Below are positions 42,639 through 52,043 of a stretch of DNA of 64,000 nt, in pieces. The stretch lies in contig JAJDEN010000027.1 of assembly GCA_029259775.1 (NCBI GenBank), positions 1 through 64,000 on the forward strand, in the 5' to 3' direction. Below the pieces are notes generated by a model. It had not been told where the DNA came from. It saw only the letters and a program-made list of their open reading frames with translations, and searched no databases. This DNA comes from Planctomycetota bacterium (GTDB lineage: Bacteria > Planctomycetota > PLA2 > JAEUHO01). Every line of letters begins with the position of its first letter. Position 1 is the first letter of the stretch. Both the position numbers and the translations under genes were made by a program.

Positions 42639-43228
42639 GAGCGCGACCTGCCCAGGGCGCCGGCGAGCGCCTTGGCCGGAATGAAACGATGCCACACGGG
42701 GCGCTCCTGCAGCGAACGCGGATCGAGACCGCCGGGCCAGCGCGGCACCGTGGGTTGACGGCGCAAGCTCATGCCGATCGACGCCAGCGGGTGGTCGGCC
42801 TTGCGCGCGTTGCAGGGGACGCAGGCGGCGACGCAGTTGAGCCACGACGTCGCGCCGCCGCGCGAGCGCGGCTTGATGTGGTCGATCGTCAGATCCCCCA
42901 TCCCCGGCGCGCGGCCGCAGTACATGCACTCGAAGCCGTCGCGTCGGTAGACGTTGCGCCGCGTGAACGAGACTGGCAACTTGGGGAACCCGTTGTAGTG
43001 CGTCAGGACGATCACGTCGGGGACCGGGAACTCGAACCCGATGGCGCGCAGGCGTCCGACATCGCCCGGGCCGCGCTCGATCCAAGCCTCCCAGTGCGCA
43101 ACTTCGAACGTACCGGGATGGACCGCGCCGGCAACGCCGCGCGCCATGAGTACGACGGCGCGCCGCACCGTCGTGGTCGTGACAGGTAGCCACGACCGGT
43201 TCAGCACCAGCGTCTTGCGATCGAGCAT
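42635..43228 (-). CDS. HNH endonuclease domain protein
   Basis: 197 residues. The N-terminus (LVLNRSWLPVTTTTVRRAVV) is that of a widespread family of free-standing HNH proteins. The nuclease fold at about 98-145 has paired zinc Cys (CMYCGRAPG), the active DH (LTIDHIKPRSRGG), then Asn (SWLNCVAACVPCNARKAD). All metal and zinc ligands are present. These proteins are found in many phyla outside phages, and their physiological substrate is unclear. It overlaps the small membrane-protein gene by four bases. Confidence 0.9.
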   Translation of the reverse strand: MLDRKTLVLNRSWLPVTTTTVRRAVVLMARGVAGAVHPGTFEVAHWEAWIERGPGDVGRLRAIGFEFPVPDVIVLTHYNGFPKLPVSFTRRNVYRRDGFECMYCGRAPGMGDLTIDHIKPRSRGGATSWLNCVAACVPCNARKADHPLASIGMSLRRQPTVPRWPGGLDPRSLQERPVWHRFIPAKALAGALGRSRS

Positions 43229-43287
43229 CGCCCGATCCTACCGGTTCGTGAGGACCGGGGAAGAAGTGAGTTCCCTGGGCGGGACGT

Positions 43288-44271
43288 TCAGCGCGCGCGC
43301 TGCAGCTGCGTGAAGGCTCCGAGTACGGCCGCACGCGACGCCCAGCGGATCCACACGGCGAGCTGTACGAGCAGGAAGAGCGAGACGAGCGTGAACGCGT
43401 CGTCGCCGGTGGCCATCTGTGCGGCAAGGCCGACCGCGAGGAGCAGCAGGAACGCGGGCACGCCGATGGCGAGCGCCGACCCCCAGGCCCTGCGCCGCAG
43501 CGCGCGCCAGAGGCCTCGCCAGAAGGCCGCCAGCGCACTCCGCTTGCCGTAGACGATCAACTCGGCGCGAGCCAGGTCCGCGGCGATCCGGAACCACAGG
43601 AAGCAGATGACGAGCACCGCCTCGCGGATCCGATCGCCCCACCACCCAGAGCCTTCGGACGGCGACATGAACTCGCTCGACTTGATGCCGCCGCCCCACG
43701 CTTCGAGCACGATGCGTGCGACGACGTAGTAGGCGAGGCCGAACACGATGCCGACGCGCAGCATCCGACCGTAGCCTCGCGCACCGTGGGCGAAGAAGGC
43801 GCTGACCCGAACAGGGCTCTCCCGGCTCGCCGCCGTGCCCAGCAGGCCGCCGGCCGCGAGGGCGCCGAACAGCCACGCGATCACCACGATCCAGAAGTGC
43901 GTGAGCGTGAGGCTGTCGAACAGAGGCTTCTTCTCGCGCTTGATGTCGCGCCAGATGCCCGGATCCAACCCGGCCTCCCAGCCTTGGGCACGCTCGATCG
44001 CGTCGGGTGTCGCGCCGGACAGCACCGCAGCATGCGGATGTTCATCGAGCCGCTCGGACACACCCTGCCAGAAGGGCAGCACGACGGTGAGGCCCAACAG
44101 GAGTTGCACGAGGACGATCATGAACAGCACACGCCAGGAGGCGCGCATGTGGGCGAGGCCGGCCCGGACGAGGCCACGCTTCGCGCCGGCGGCCGCCGCG
44201 GGCGCGGGGCTCTCGACAGGGGGCAGCTCGGCAAGCGGCGTCGCCATGCCGGGATCGCTTCGGTCGACCAT
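43288..44271 (-). CDS. Multi-pass membrane protein
   Basis: 327 residues. An Ala/Pro-rich N-terminus is followed by membrane helices at about 45-70, 130-155, 170-195, 215-240, 265-290 and 295-315. No catalytic motif and no known family is seen, although its plan resembles the protein at 32749-34146. The start overlaps the M1 peptidase stop by one base (TGATG), which implies coupled translation. It may help place or export that peptidase, but that is inference. Confidence 0.6.
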   Translation of the reverse strand: MVDRSDPGMATPLAELPPVESPAPAAAAGAKRGLVRAGLAHMRASWRVLFMIVLVQLLLGLTVVLPFWQGVSERLDEHPHAAVLSGATPDAIERAQGWEAGLDPGIWRDIKREKKPLFDSLTLTHFWIVVIAWLFGALAAGGLLGTAASRESPVRVSAFFAHGARGYGRMLRVGIVFGLAYYVVARIVLEAWGGGIKSSEFMSPSEGSGWWGDRIREAVLVICFLWFRIAADLARAELIVYGKRSALAAFWRGLWRALRRRAWGSALAIGVPAFLLLLAVGLAAQMATGDDAFTLVSLFLLVQLAVWIRWASRAAVLGAFTQLQRAR

Positions 44272-46793
44272 CAGAGTCCCCCGTAGAACGAGGTGCTCAT
44301 CTCGACCCAGCCGAGGGCGCGGATGGCGAGTTGCAAGGACGCTCCCGCATTGGATCGGGTCGTGCGTCCGTCGTTGGTGCGGTTCGCATCCAGCGCATAC
44401 GCGTAGTAGGGATCGACTTCGGCCGAAACGGCCTTCACCGGGCCACGGAAGCGCAGCTTGGCCCAGCGCGTCTGCTGCGGCCGCTGGGGCGTCACGCGAC
44501 TGAGCGCCAAGCCGTGCGCCGGCAAGGTCTCTTCGCGGAGATCCCCACGCTTCACGCCGCCATCCCCCGTCGGCTCGACACGGAACTCGCGGAGCGAATC
44601 GTCCCGGTCCCAGAGGAAGTCACGCACGCTGCCGTCGGCGAAGCGCACGCGCACGTCCATGGGGATGCGCACGCCCGCATAGCGGCGGACAACGATGGTC
44701 GATTCGAACGTCTTGTCCTTCTTCTTGTCCTTGGCAGCGTCCTTCTTGCCCTTGGCAGCGTCCGCCTCGCCAGGCGGGACGAGTTCCGGCAGCGCGTTGG
44801 CCGTGACGCTCTCGATGCCGAAGTCGAAGTTCGTCGACTCCTCGAAGAGCTGGGTCAGCAGCCAGCGGATGTCGCCCTTGCCGTCGCGCTTGGCCACCTC
44901 AACGGCGACATCGTAGAAGTCCCTCGGCACAGGGTGCTTGAACCGGAAGCGCTCGCAGTAGGTGCGCATGATGCGGATCATCGTCGGCTCGCCGACGAAG
45001 CCTTCGATCGTGCGCAAGGACGCCGCGGTACGGCGGTAGCTGTTGTTGCCGTACGAGCCGCGGTCCATGTACTCCCAGGCGCGCCGCCCGTTGATCGGGT
45101 CGACGTGCGGACGGCGGGCGTTCGAGCTGCGCCCCCATTCCTTGGGGCTCGACGGTAGCGGCTCGATGTGCGTCAGCGGCGGGACTTCGCGCAGGAAGGA
45201 GAGCGGCGTCACCTCGCCGTACGAGCCCCAGAGGGAGATGCGTCCGGGTGGGTGGTTGACCCCGATCATGCCCGCGATGGACTTGACGATGGCCAGGTCG
45301 CCGAAGGGCACCTTGAGGGACTCGTCGAACACGGGCGTGACGAACGGGACCGCCCTGCGGGCCGTGGCGGCGATCCCCTTGAACTCGAACGGCGGTTCCC
45401 CGTAGTGCGGGAGACCGGCGTACCAAGTCGCGGCCGCGTAGCCCTCGTAGGCCTTCGCCTGGACCTTGCCACTGGCGAAGGTGTTCATGCCCTCGTCCAT
45501 CCAGGCGTAGCGGAACTCATTGGTCCCGACCAGACCGTAGAAGTGCTGGTGGCCGAACTCGTGGATGAGCACACCCTCCGGGCTCTGCTGACGCGCGGCG
45601 CGAATGTAGCGCGTGCCGCCCGTGATGAGCGTCGGGTACTCCATGCCCCCGGCGTCCCGGCCGCGGTGATCGGGGTCGACCACCGTCAGCGTCGGGTAGG
45701 GGTACGGGCCGTACCAGAAGCCCATGTAGGCCAGCGCGTTGAACACCGCCTTGCGATGGCGCTCGAGCTGATTGGCGTGCTCGGGCTGCAGCAGGATGTA
45801 GACCGTGACCTCGGGCAGGTCGAGATCCGTGACCGGCACGCCGAGGATGCCGGCGACGCGCTCTTGCTCGGCGACCTGCTTCGGCGTGAGTGCCTCCTTC
45901 GTGAAGCGCTCCTCGTGCAGCTCGAAGTCCTCGCCACAGACCCACGCGAAGTCGTGCACGTGTTCGGCCTTGTGGCGGTAGGTGACCGTGCCATCCGCGT
46001 TCTTGCGGCCCTGGTCGTCGCGCGTGCCTCCACTGAGGTCCGAGCGCAGGCCGGTCGACCCGAGCTTGCCCTCGAAGCGCGCGGGGACGGTCAGCGACAC
46101 GTCGTAGCTGCCGTAGTCGGCGTAGAACTCGCTGCTGCCGTGGAACTGATGGCAGTTCCAGCGCCAGGCGGTCTCGCCGTCGATCGTGTCCTCTTCCCAG
46201 ACACCGGGCTTCGGATACCACTGCGCGACCATGAAGAACGCGCCGTTGCCGCCGAAGCCGGTGCGCGCGAACACCTTCGGCATGCGGCTTTGCCAGGCCA
46301 GCTCGAAGGTTGCGCTCCCACCCGCGGGAATCGGCGTCGAAAGCGGAATGCGGACCACTGTCTGATCGTCGACGTTGCCGTCGTCCTCGTGCACGAAGTC
46401 GAGCTTCTCGGGGTTGATCAGCTCCGCGCCGCCTTTGCGCTGGAACGAACCGAGCTTGATCCAGCCGGGGGCGGACGTGTCGAAGGTGTGCCCGCGGTGC
46501 TTGCCGCTGGACTCGCGCATGAAGGTCGAGCGCTCGTCCTTGAACGCGTTGAGGTAGAGATGCAGGCGCATCTCCTTGACCTCGACAGGGGACTCGTTCT
46601 TCCAGGTGAGCGTGCCTTTGCCGTCGATCAGGTACGTACGAGCGTCGAGGTTCGCCTCGATCTCGAAGCGCAGGGTCTCATCGCTCTTGCTGGGGAAGTC
46701 CGCCTGCGCGGGCGGTGCCGGCAGGAGCTGGGGCACGAAGTGGGCAGCCAGGGCGAGGGCGCCCCAGAGCAGGAGCAAGCCGCGTCGTCTCAT
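44271..46793 (-). CDS. M1-family zinc metallopeptidase
   Basis: 840 residues. Signal peptide (LLLLWGALALAAHFVPQLL), an N-terminal beta domain (about 35-260), then the catalytic domain with zinc motif HEFGHQ (about 409) and the third ligand Glu in NEFRYAWMDEGMN, 18-19 residues later, as in the aminopeptidase N group. The family's exopeptidase GAMEN sequence becomes GGMEYPTLI. The C-terminal part is helical and then beta-rich. It should act outside the cytoplasm on peptides. It is coupled by overlaps to the acyl-CoA ligase upstream and the membrane protein downstream. Confidence 0.9.
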   Translation of the reverse strand: MRRRGLLLLWGALALAAHFVPQLLPAPPAQADFPSKSDETLRFEIEANLDARTYLIDGKGTLTWKNESPVEVKEMRLHLYLNAFKDERSTFMRESSGKHRGHTFDTSAPGWIKLGSFQRKGGAELINPEKLDFVHEDDGNVDDQTVVRIPLSTPIPAGGSATFELAWQSRMPKVFARTGFGGNGAFFMVAQWYPKPGVWEEDTIDGETAWRWNCHQFHGSSEFYADYGSYDVSLTVPARFEGKLGSTGLRSDLSGGTRDDQGRKNADGTVTYRHKAEHVHDFAWVCGEDFELHEERFTKEALTPKQVAEQERVAGILGVPVTDLDLPEVTVYILLQPEHANQLERHRKAVFNALAYMGFWYGPYPYPTLTVVDPDHRGRDAGGMEYPTLITGGTRYIRAARQQSPEGVLIHEFGHQHFYGLVGTNEFRYAWMDEGMNTFASGKVQAKAYEGYAAATWYAGLPHYGEPPFEFKGIAATARRAVPFVTPVFDESLKVPFGDLAIVKSIAGMIGVNHPPGRISLWGSYGEVTPLSFLREVPPLTHIEPLPSSPKEWGRSSNARRPHVDPINGRRAWEYMDRGSYGNNSYRRTAASLRTIEGFVGEPTMIRIMRTYCERFRFKHPVPRDFYDVAVEVAKRDGKGDIRWLLTQLFEESTNFDFGIESVTANALPELVPPGEADAAKGKKDAAKDKKKDKTFESTIVVRRYAGVRIPMDVRVRFADGSVRDFLWDRDDSLREFRVEPTGDGGVKRGDLREETLPAHGLALSRVTPQRPQQTRWAKLRFRGPVKAVSAEVDPYYAYALDANRTNDGRTTRSNAGASLQLAIRALGWVEMSTSFYGGL

Positions 46794-48646
46794 GCCTCGT
46801 ACGCCTCCTCGATGAGCTTGCCGAACCGTTCCACGATGACATGCCGGCGAGGTTTGAGCGTCTGCGTGAGCAGTCCGTTGGCGCTGTCGAGCATCTCCGG
46901 GAGCAGCGCGATACGCGTGATGCGCTCGAATCCCTTGAGCGCGGATGTGCGGACGCGCGCTTCCTTGCGGAGGAGCTCGCGAACATCCTCGCGCTCCGCC
47001 AGGGCCGCGGCGTCCATGTCACCGAGGCCCAGCGCCTTCGGCACCTCGATCGGATCCGGCAGCAACAGCGCGGCGAGGACCTTCTGGTCCTGGCCGACGA
47101 CGATGGCCTGCTCGATCAAGGGCGAGGCGAGAAGCGCCTGCTCGACGTTGGTCGGCTCGATGTTCTCACCACCCTTGAGCACGATCGTCTCCTTGATGCG
47201 ACCGCGGAAGCACAGGTCGCCGTACTCCGTCATCATGCCAAGATCGCCCGTATCGAACCAACCGTCAGCGTCGATCACGCCACGGGTCAGTTCCTCGTCC
47301 TTGTAGTAGCCCTGCATGATGTGCGGGCCGCGCGTGACGAACACGCCGATCTCGCCCGGCGGCAGCACGGCGCCTGTCTCGGCGTGGCGCACCTGCACCT
47401 CGACCTCAGGCACGACCGTGCCGATGGTCCCAAGGACGTTGCGTGTCTCGCGGCGCACCGACACGACGGGGCTCGTCTCGGTGAGACCGTAGCCGACGAG
47501 CACGGGAAGCTCGATCGTTCGGAAGAACCGGTCGATGTGCGCGGGCATGAGCCCGCCGCCGGAAATGGCGCCACGCAGGTTCTTGCCGACGAGCTTGCGC
47601 ATCTTGCTGAAGACGATCTTGTGGCCGAGCCGGTCGACCGGCCACGCAAGCGCTGCCAGGACGAGGGCGCCCGCGCGCACGGCGCCGTCGACGACCAGCC
47701 CCAGGCCGCGCGGCTTGCGGACGCGGAAGTGCCACCCGCGCGCGCGGTCCCAGGCGCGCGTGCGCACGGTGGCGACCGCATACGCCGTCTTGAAGATGCC
47801 GCGCTTCAAGGGAGAGCCCTTCTCGAGCGCCTTCTGCACGCCCTGGAAGACGGTCTCCCAGATGCGCGGCACCGACGGCACGAAGGTCGGCTCGTAACGG
47901 GCCAGGTCTTCCTTGAAGTGGCGCCGGTCGGTGTAGACGAGCGCCGCCCCACTGCAGAGCGCGATGTACTCGACGGCGCGCTCGAAGATGTGCCACGGCG
48001 GCAGGACCGAGAGGAAGCTCTCAGCCGCGCCGATGTTGAAGACACCGGGGCAGACAGCGACCTGATGGCCGAGGTTGCTCTGGTTGAGCATCACGCCCTT
48101 CGGCCGGCCCGTGGTGCCGGATGTGTAGATGATCGTGGCCAGGTCATCGGGCCCGCAGCCCTCGGCGAGCGCAGCGAAGTCCGGCGTTGCGGCACCTGCG
48201 GCGAGCAGTTCGTCGACCGTGCGACCGGGCGCGTCCTTGGGGTCGAGGCTGATGACCTCCCCCATCGACGGGACGTCGCTGCGAATCGCCTCCAGTTGCT
48301 TGGCGTGGCGACCGCTGTGCGCGAAGACCAGCCCGACCTCCGCATGCTGGAAGATCGTGGCCAGCTCGTCCCCGGGCGTGTCCGTACCGCGCGGCACGGT
48401 GACGCCGCCCGCGAGCATGATCGCGAGATCGACGAGGATCCAGCGGCGTGAGTTGTCGGCGTAGATGCCGACGAGATCGCCCTTGCGAACACCGAGCTCC
48501 CGCAGGGCGTTCGAGAGCTTGGCCGCGTTCGCGAGGAGCTCGGCCAGCGTGACGCTGCCTTGGCGATCCACGAGGATCGGCAGCTCGGCGTGCTGCTCGA
48601 GGGCGCGGACGAAGTGGGCCGGTACGGTGCGCGGGGTGGAGCTCAT
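46790..48646 (-). CDS. Long-chain fatty-acid-CoA ligase (AMP-binding)
   Basis: 618 residues, typical for the long-chain group. P-loop motif YTSGTTGRPKGVMLNQSNLG at about 172, VGYGLTETSPVVSVRR at about 385, GWFDTGDLG at about 465 and ETIVLKGGENIEPTNVEQAL at about 490 are the expected adenylation motifs. It activates fatty acids as acyl-AMP and then acyl-CoA, at the inner membrane. It starts the ligase/peptidase/membrane-protein operon and overlaps the peptidase gene by four bases. Substrate chain length is not certain. Confidence 0.9.
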   Translation of the reverse strand: MSSTPRTVPAHFVRALEQHAELPILVDRQGSVTLAELLANAAKLSNALRELGVRKGDLVGIYADNSRRWILVDLAIMLAGGVTVPRGTDTPGDELATIFQHAEVGLVFAHSGRHAKQLEAIRSDVPSMGEVISLDPKDAPGRTVDELLAAGAATPDFAALAEGCGPDDLATIIYTSGTTGRPKGVMLNQSNLGHQVAVCPGVFNIGAAESFLSVLPPWHIFERAVEYIALCSGAALVYTDRRHFKEDLARYEPTFVPSVPRIWETVFQGVQKALEKGSPLKRGIFKTAYAVATVRTRAWDRARGWHFRVRKPRGLGLVVDGAVRAGALVLAALAWPVDRLGHKIVFSKMRKLVGKNLRGAISGGGLMPAHIDRFFRTIELPVLVGYGLTETSPVVSVRRETRNVLGTIGTVVPEVEVQVRHAETGAVLPPGEIGVFVTRGPHIMQGYYKDEELTRGVIDADGWFDTGDLGMMTEYGDLCFRGRIKETIVLKGGENIEPTNVEQALLASPLIEQAIVVGQDQKVLAALLLPDPIEVPKALGLGDMDAAALAEREDVRELLRKEARVRTSALKGFERITRIALLPEMLDSANGLLTQTLKPRRHVIVERFGKLIEEAYEA

Positions 48647-48730
48647 CGGCCCAGAGCCTAATCGAAGAGGTCCGCGACCAAGGCACGCGCGACGCGGCGG
48701 CTCACGGAAGTGACGCCCAGCTTGCTGAGC

Positions 48731-49435
48731 CTAGGGGGCGGACTCGAGGATCTGCCGGTAGATGACGGTCGTCTGGTGCGGGAGGAGGGTCGTCCACTTC
48801 ACGAGCCCGGCGACGGGCGCCTCATGCGCGAGGAAGGTGGTCCAGCGGCCGCCGAGCTGGCCGTAGCGCTGGAACTCGACCCGGTAGACGGGCATCTCGC
48901 GCTCGCCCCACTTCATCCAGCGGGGTCGGATGGAGTCGACGCGGACCTTGGTGCTCGCCGGCATGCCGAAGCGGTTGAGTCCGTAGAGCACTTCCTGCGT
49001 GCTGCGCGCGCTGCAGGTCTCCTTGCCGCGGTGGGCGTCGTGGATGCTGCAAGCGAGATACGGGGCCGCGGTGCGCAGGTTGCGTTCTCCGCCGATCCGC
49101 TCAGGGCCCTTCCGCGGACGCAGGACGAGGCCGGACTCCATCACCACGGAGCACGACTTGCTCGTGGGCCGGCTGAGATCGAAGAAGAGCGCGCGCTCGC
49201 CGGGGCGGGCGTCGAGCATCGGGTTCTCGAAATGGAAGGCCAGGGGCTCGGGACGATCCTGCTGCGGGAGCAGGACGAAGCGCACGTAGCCCAGCGCGAG
49301 GGCCATGATGCCGAGCGCGATGACGGTGAACCGCTCGCGCAACCTCGCCGCAGGAAGATTGGTGCCGGGGAGGCCCGCGTCGGGCCCGTTCGAAGCAGGC
49401 CCATCCGAAGAGGGTCGGGTCGCTTCAGCGCTCAT
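48731..49435 (-). CDS. Membrane-anchored protein of unknown function, paralogue A
   Basis: 234 residues from ATG 49435, overlapping the upstream gene's stop (ATGA). One membrane helix (FTVIALGIMALALGYVRFVL) at about 35-55; the rest is exported. A disulphide is possible between the Cys in APYLACSIHD and GKETCSARS. The end APVAGLVKWTTLLPHQTTVI parallels VPVYGLLKWKRGGETWEF of the upstream gene, so the two appear to be diverged tandem copies. No family is recognised. Confidence 0.55.
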   Translation of the reverse strand: MSAEATRPSSDGPASNGPDAGLPGTNLPAARLRERFTVIALGIMALALGYVRFVLLPQQDRPEPLAFHFENPMLDARPGERALFFDLSRPTSKSCSVVMESGLVLRPRKGPERIGGERNLRTAAPYLACSIHDAHRGKETCSARSTQEVLYGLNRFGMPASTKVRVDSIRPRWMKWGEREMPVYRVEFQRYGQLGGRWTTFLAHEAPVAGLVKWTTLLPHQTTVIYRQILESAP

Positions 49436-50037
49436 CGCGTCCCCCGTGCCGGCACCGTGCCGCTCTTGAACTCCCAGGTCTCGCCGCCGCGCTTCCACTT
49501 GAGCAGGCCGTAGACCGGCACCTTCTCGCTCAACCATGCGACGACGGTATCCGACCCCTCGGGCAACGCGGGGTCGATCAAGTCGACGCGCCAGCACTCG
49601 TGCTCGGCCCGATTGACGGTGATGCGGTCGGGCTTGATCGTGCGGATGATCCAGAGGCGGTCGAGGGCGTCAGGCACCTCGGGCGCCATCAGCGGGAACC
49701 AGCCGTGGTCGGTCAGCTTGTGCTGGTAGGAGACGGCCGAAGCGGGCCCCTTGTAGATCTCGCCCTGGGCATCGCGCAGCACGCGACGGATGAGCTTGAA
49801 CGGCTCGGCGTACGGCGGGAGTCGGGGGCTCTGCTTGAGCTCGAAGTCGATGAGCCGGCGCGACGTCCGCTCCTGGTAGGTCGCGGCCTCGCCGGCCTCC
49901 GCGTCGGAGAGGAGGCCGCCCACATAGAAGAGCGGCCCGGTGCGATGGACGAAGCCTGGCCGCTTGTCCATATAGAGGACGATCATCACGGCCAGGCCGA
50001 CGACGGCAGCGGCAAGAAACAGGATCAGCGCGCGCAT
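49432..50037 (-). CDS. Membrane-anchored protein of unknown function, paralogue B
   Basis: 201 residues. The N-terminal anchor is MRALILFLAAAVVGLAVMIV. The exported part is beta-rich with conserved Trp/Lys near the end (VYGLLKWKRGGETWEF). It is the first of a two-gene operon with its paralogue at 48731-49435. Both may read out a lipid or polymer through a shared fold, but nothing in the sequence identifies a ligand. Confidence 0.55.
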   Translation of the reverse strand: MRALILFLAAAVVGLAVMIVLYMDKRPGFVHRTGPLFYVGGLLSDAEAGEAATYQERTSRRLIDFELKQSPRLPPYAEPFKLIRRVLRDAQGEIYKGPASAVSYQHKLTDHGWFPLMAPEVPDALDRLWIIRTIKPDRITVNRAEHECWRVDLIDPALPEGSDTVVAWLSEKVPVYGLLKWKRGGETWEFKSGTVPARGTR

Positions 50038-50214
50038 CGGTCCTCCGGCCGGGCCCCATCGCCTCGGACGAGCAGGATTCTACGCGTGCGGGGCGCCGGG
50101 CCGGGCGAAACCTCCTGAGCCGGACGGCCGTCGGTACACTCGTCGGCTTGCACCCGGCATCCCGCATGCCCGTATCCCGCATGATCGCGGCGCCGACCAG
50201 AAGGAGACCTAGCA

Positions 50215-50541
50215 ATGGCCAACCTGACCGCCTTCACGGACGAGAACTTCGACACCGAGGTCGCGCAGAGCGACACGCCGGTCCTGGTGGACTTCGGGGC
50301 GGAGTGGTGTGGTCCTTGCCGTGCGCTTGCCCCGATCGTCGAGGATCTCGCCTCGGAGTACGAGGGCCGCCTCAAGGTCGGCACCGTCGACATCGACAAG
50401 GCCCAGGAGGTGGCGAAGAACTTCGGCATCATGTCTGTGCCCACGATCATCTTCTTCAAGGGTGGCGAGGTCGTCGACAAGATCACCGGCTTGCAGGCCA
50501 AGGCGAACCTGAAGAAGCGCATCGACGCGGTCTTGGCGTAG
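50215..50541 (+). CDS. trxA: Thioredoxin
   Basis: 108 residues, normal length. The active site WCGPCR is in the context VDFGAEWCGPCRALAPIVED (about 25-44), with cis-Pro in SVPTIIFFKGG (about 75). A strong site, AAGGAG, precedes the ATG. It reduces protein disulphides in the cytoplasm using thioredoxin reductase. The gene is monocistronic and closed by a clear terminator. Confidence 0.97.
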   Translation: MANLTAFTDENFDTEVAQSDTPVLVDFGAEWCGPCRALAPIVEDLASEYEGRLKVGTVDIDKAQEVAKNFGIMSVPTIIFFKGGEVVDKITGLQAKANLKKRIDAVLA

Positions 50542-50595
50542 AAGGGCCTGGCCTAGGTCCGACAGGCGCGTACGCGCCACACCCAAGCGACTCAT

Positions 50596-50634
50596 CGACC
50601 TGGCGGGACCATCCCGCCGGGTCGTTCTCGTTTT
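50596..50634 (+). terminator. Intrinsic terminator of trxA
   Basis: 13-bp arms (50596-50608 and 50612-50624, one mismatch) around a 3-base loop are followed by TTCTCGTTTT. It lies 55 bases past the trxA stop. Confidence 0.85.
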
Positions 50635-50703
50635 GCCCTGGGGCCGGGGGCTCGCTGTCACGGGTGGGTAAAGCATCCGAATGCGGGGCGACGTCTGGTT
50701 GCC

Positions 50704-51150
50704 GTAGGGGCGGCCCTTGTGGCCGCCCGAGCGCGTCCTGCCACGTCGGGACTTACCAGGTAGGGGCGGCCCTTGTGGCCGCCCGCCTCCACGGTGAACT
50801 GCACGCGGTGGCGGTTGCGTATCGGACGCGATCGGCGTGGATTGGGGCGCCTCTTGGCGTGAGACGGAAGGCGACCACGAGGGCCGGGACAACCTCCGGT
50901 TGCTGAAGGGGCGGCCATTGTGGCCGCCCGCCACCGGGGTGAACTGAACGCGGTCGCGGTTGCGCATCGGACGCGATCGGCGCGGATTGGGGTGCCTTGT
51001 TGCGTGGGGCGCCTTGTGGTGCAAGTGGGGAGGGCGACCACAAGGGTCGCCCCTACCCGTAAGGGCACGGGGGGTAGGGCCGCGCGCGTTGACGAGGACC
51101 ATGCCGCGAGGTGCGTAGGGCTGCCGGGCGACCACAAGGGTCGCCCCTAC
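50704..51150. repeat. Dispersed palindromic repeat cluster, copy B, with internal duplication
   Basis: Five GTAGGGGCG-type palindromic units lie in both orientations. A 59-base segment at 50793-50851 recurs at 50938-50996 with few changes, so a unit of about 145 bases is duplicated in tandem. The whole lies in the gene-free 933 bases between trxA and the ferritin-like gene. Spacing is irregular, unlike CRISPR. Confidence 0.85.
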
Positions 51151-51312
51151 GGCATCCCCACGCCGGCGTGAGTTCCGCCACGCAGCCCCGCACCCATCAG
51201 ACCGCTTCGATCGGTGCGTGAAGACGCCGAACGCCGGCTCCTTCTGGACGTCGCGACGGAACTCTCGCCGGCGCACCATCCATCGCTCGAGCAGCCCATC
51301 CGGTCACAACCC

Positions 51313-51360
51313 CCCTAAATAGGGATTGATCGAAGCAAAGACCCCCATATCTTGGGGTCT
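51313..51360. promoter_or_regulatory. Two short palindromes upstream of the ferritin-like gene
   Basis: CCCTA-AA-TAGGG (51313-51324) and AGACCCC...GGGGTCT with an 8-base spacer (51339-51360) lie 115-160 bases before the start. They may be operator sites or a leader hairpin. Confidence 0.4.
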
Positions 51361-51474
51361 GTCGGTTGCCCGCCCTACGATCCCCCCGCCTCAGGGAGGG
51401 ACGAGGCGCGAGTTGGAGAAGGCCCGGACGACGAAGTCGTCCTGAGAGGGTCTTCGCAAGGAGAGGGTCCACGC

Positions 51475-51978
51475 ATGCTGCCCACGAACTTGACACCCCT
51501 CGAGGTGTTCGACGCCGGCATCCATAGCGAAACGCTTGCGTACAAGATGTACGACAAGCTCAGCAAGCGCATCGAGGTGCCCACCCTGCAGGCACGCCTC
51601 GCGCAGCTGAAGAAGGACGAGAAGGATCACCGCAAGACCCTTCGCGCCCATCGCAAGGAGCTCTTCGGATCCGAAGAGGCGGCCATGACCGAGGCGGACA
51701 CGGGCGAGATCTTTGGGGTGGTCGACGTCGCCGCGGTCCAGGACAAGGAGTCGCTGATCCAGACCCTCTACGCGGCCATCCGCTTCGAGGAGTTCAGCGC
51801 CTACTTCTACGACAAGCAGCGCCACAAGATCCCGAACCGGGAAGCACGCATCTTCTTCGAGGTGCTGTCCAGCGAGGGCAAGTTCCACGCCGACATCCTG
51901 AAGCGGCAGATCGAGAGCGTGCGTCCCATGCGCCTCGAGATGGACGAGCGCGGCCGAGCCATCGAGGTTCTTACGTAG
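51475..51978 (+). CDS. Ferritin-like (rubrerythrin-type) diiron protein
   Basis: 167 residues from ATG 51475, with AAGGAG upstream. It consists of a four-helix bundle: EVFDAGIHSETLAYKMYDKL, LAQLKKDEKDHRKTLRAH (ExxH-like ligands), RFEEFSAYFYDKQRHK and FEVLSSEGKFHADILKR. No rubredoxin-like Cys motif follows, so it is the erythrin domain alone. Such proteins reduce peroxide or handle iron. Two palindromes in the upstream region could bind a redox or metal regulator. Confidence 0.8.
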   Translation: MLPTNLTPLEVFDAGIHSETLAYKMYDKLSKRIEVPTLQARLAQLKKDEKDHRKTLRAHRKELFGSEEAAMTEADTGEIFGVVDVAAVQDKESLIQTLYAAIRFEEFSAYFYDKQRHKIPNREARIFFEVLSSEGKFHADILKRQIESVRPMRLEMDERGRAIEVLT

Positions 51979-52043
51979 GGGCAGCCAACCGCCGTCGCGC
52001 TCCGCGCACGGCTCAGGCCGCACCTACAGGCTACTTCTACAAG

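Noticed and set aside
42459..43538. 359-codon frame ending with a membrane helix
   Set aside because: Most of it is a shadow of the HNH and membrane-protein genes; only the last 59 codons from the ATG at 42638 look real and are annotated separately.
45000..46793. M1 peptidase as an inactive homologue
   Set aside because: HExxH and the downstream Glu are all present; the GAMEN box variant alone is not evidence of inactivity.
45168..47306. 712-codon plus-strand ORF
   Set aside because: Antisense of the M1 peptidase and acyl-CoA ligase genes, both with intact catalytic motifs.
50704..51150. Possible CRISPR array
   Set aside because: Units are palindromic, inverted relative to each other and irregularly spaced; no cas gene is near.
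50753..51171. Small ORFs in repeat cluster B
   Set aside because: They are translations of the dispersed repeat in several frames and have no start signals.
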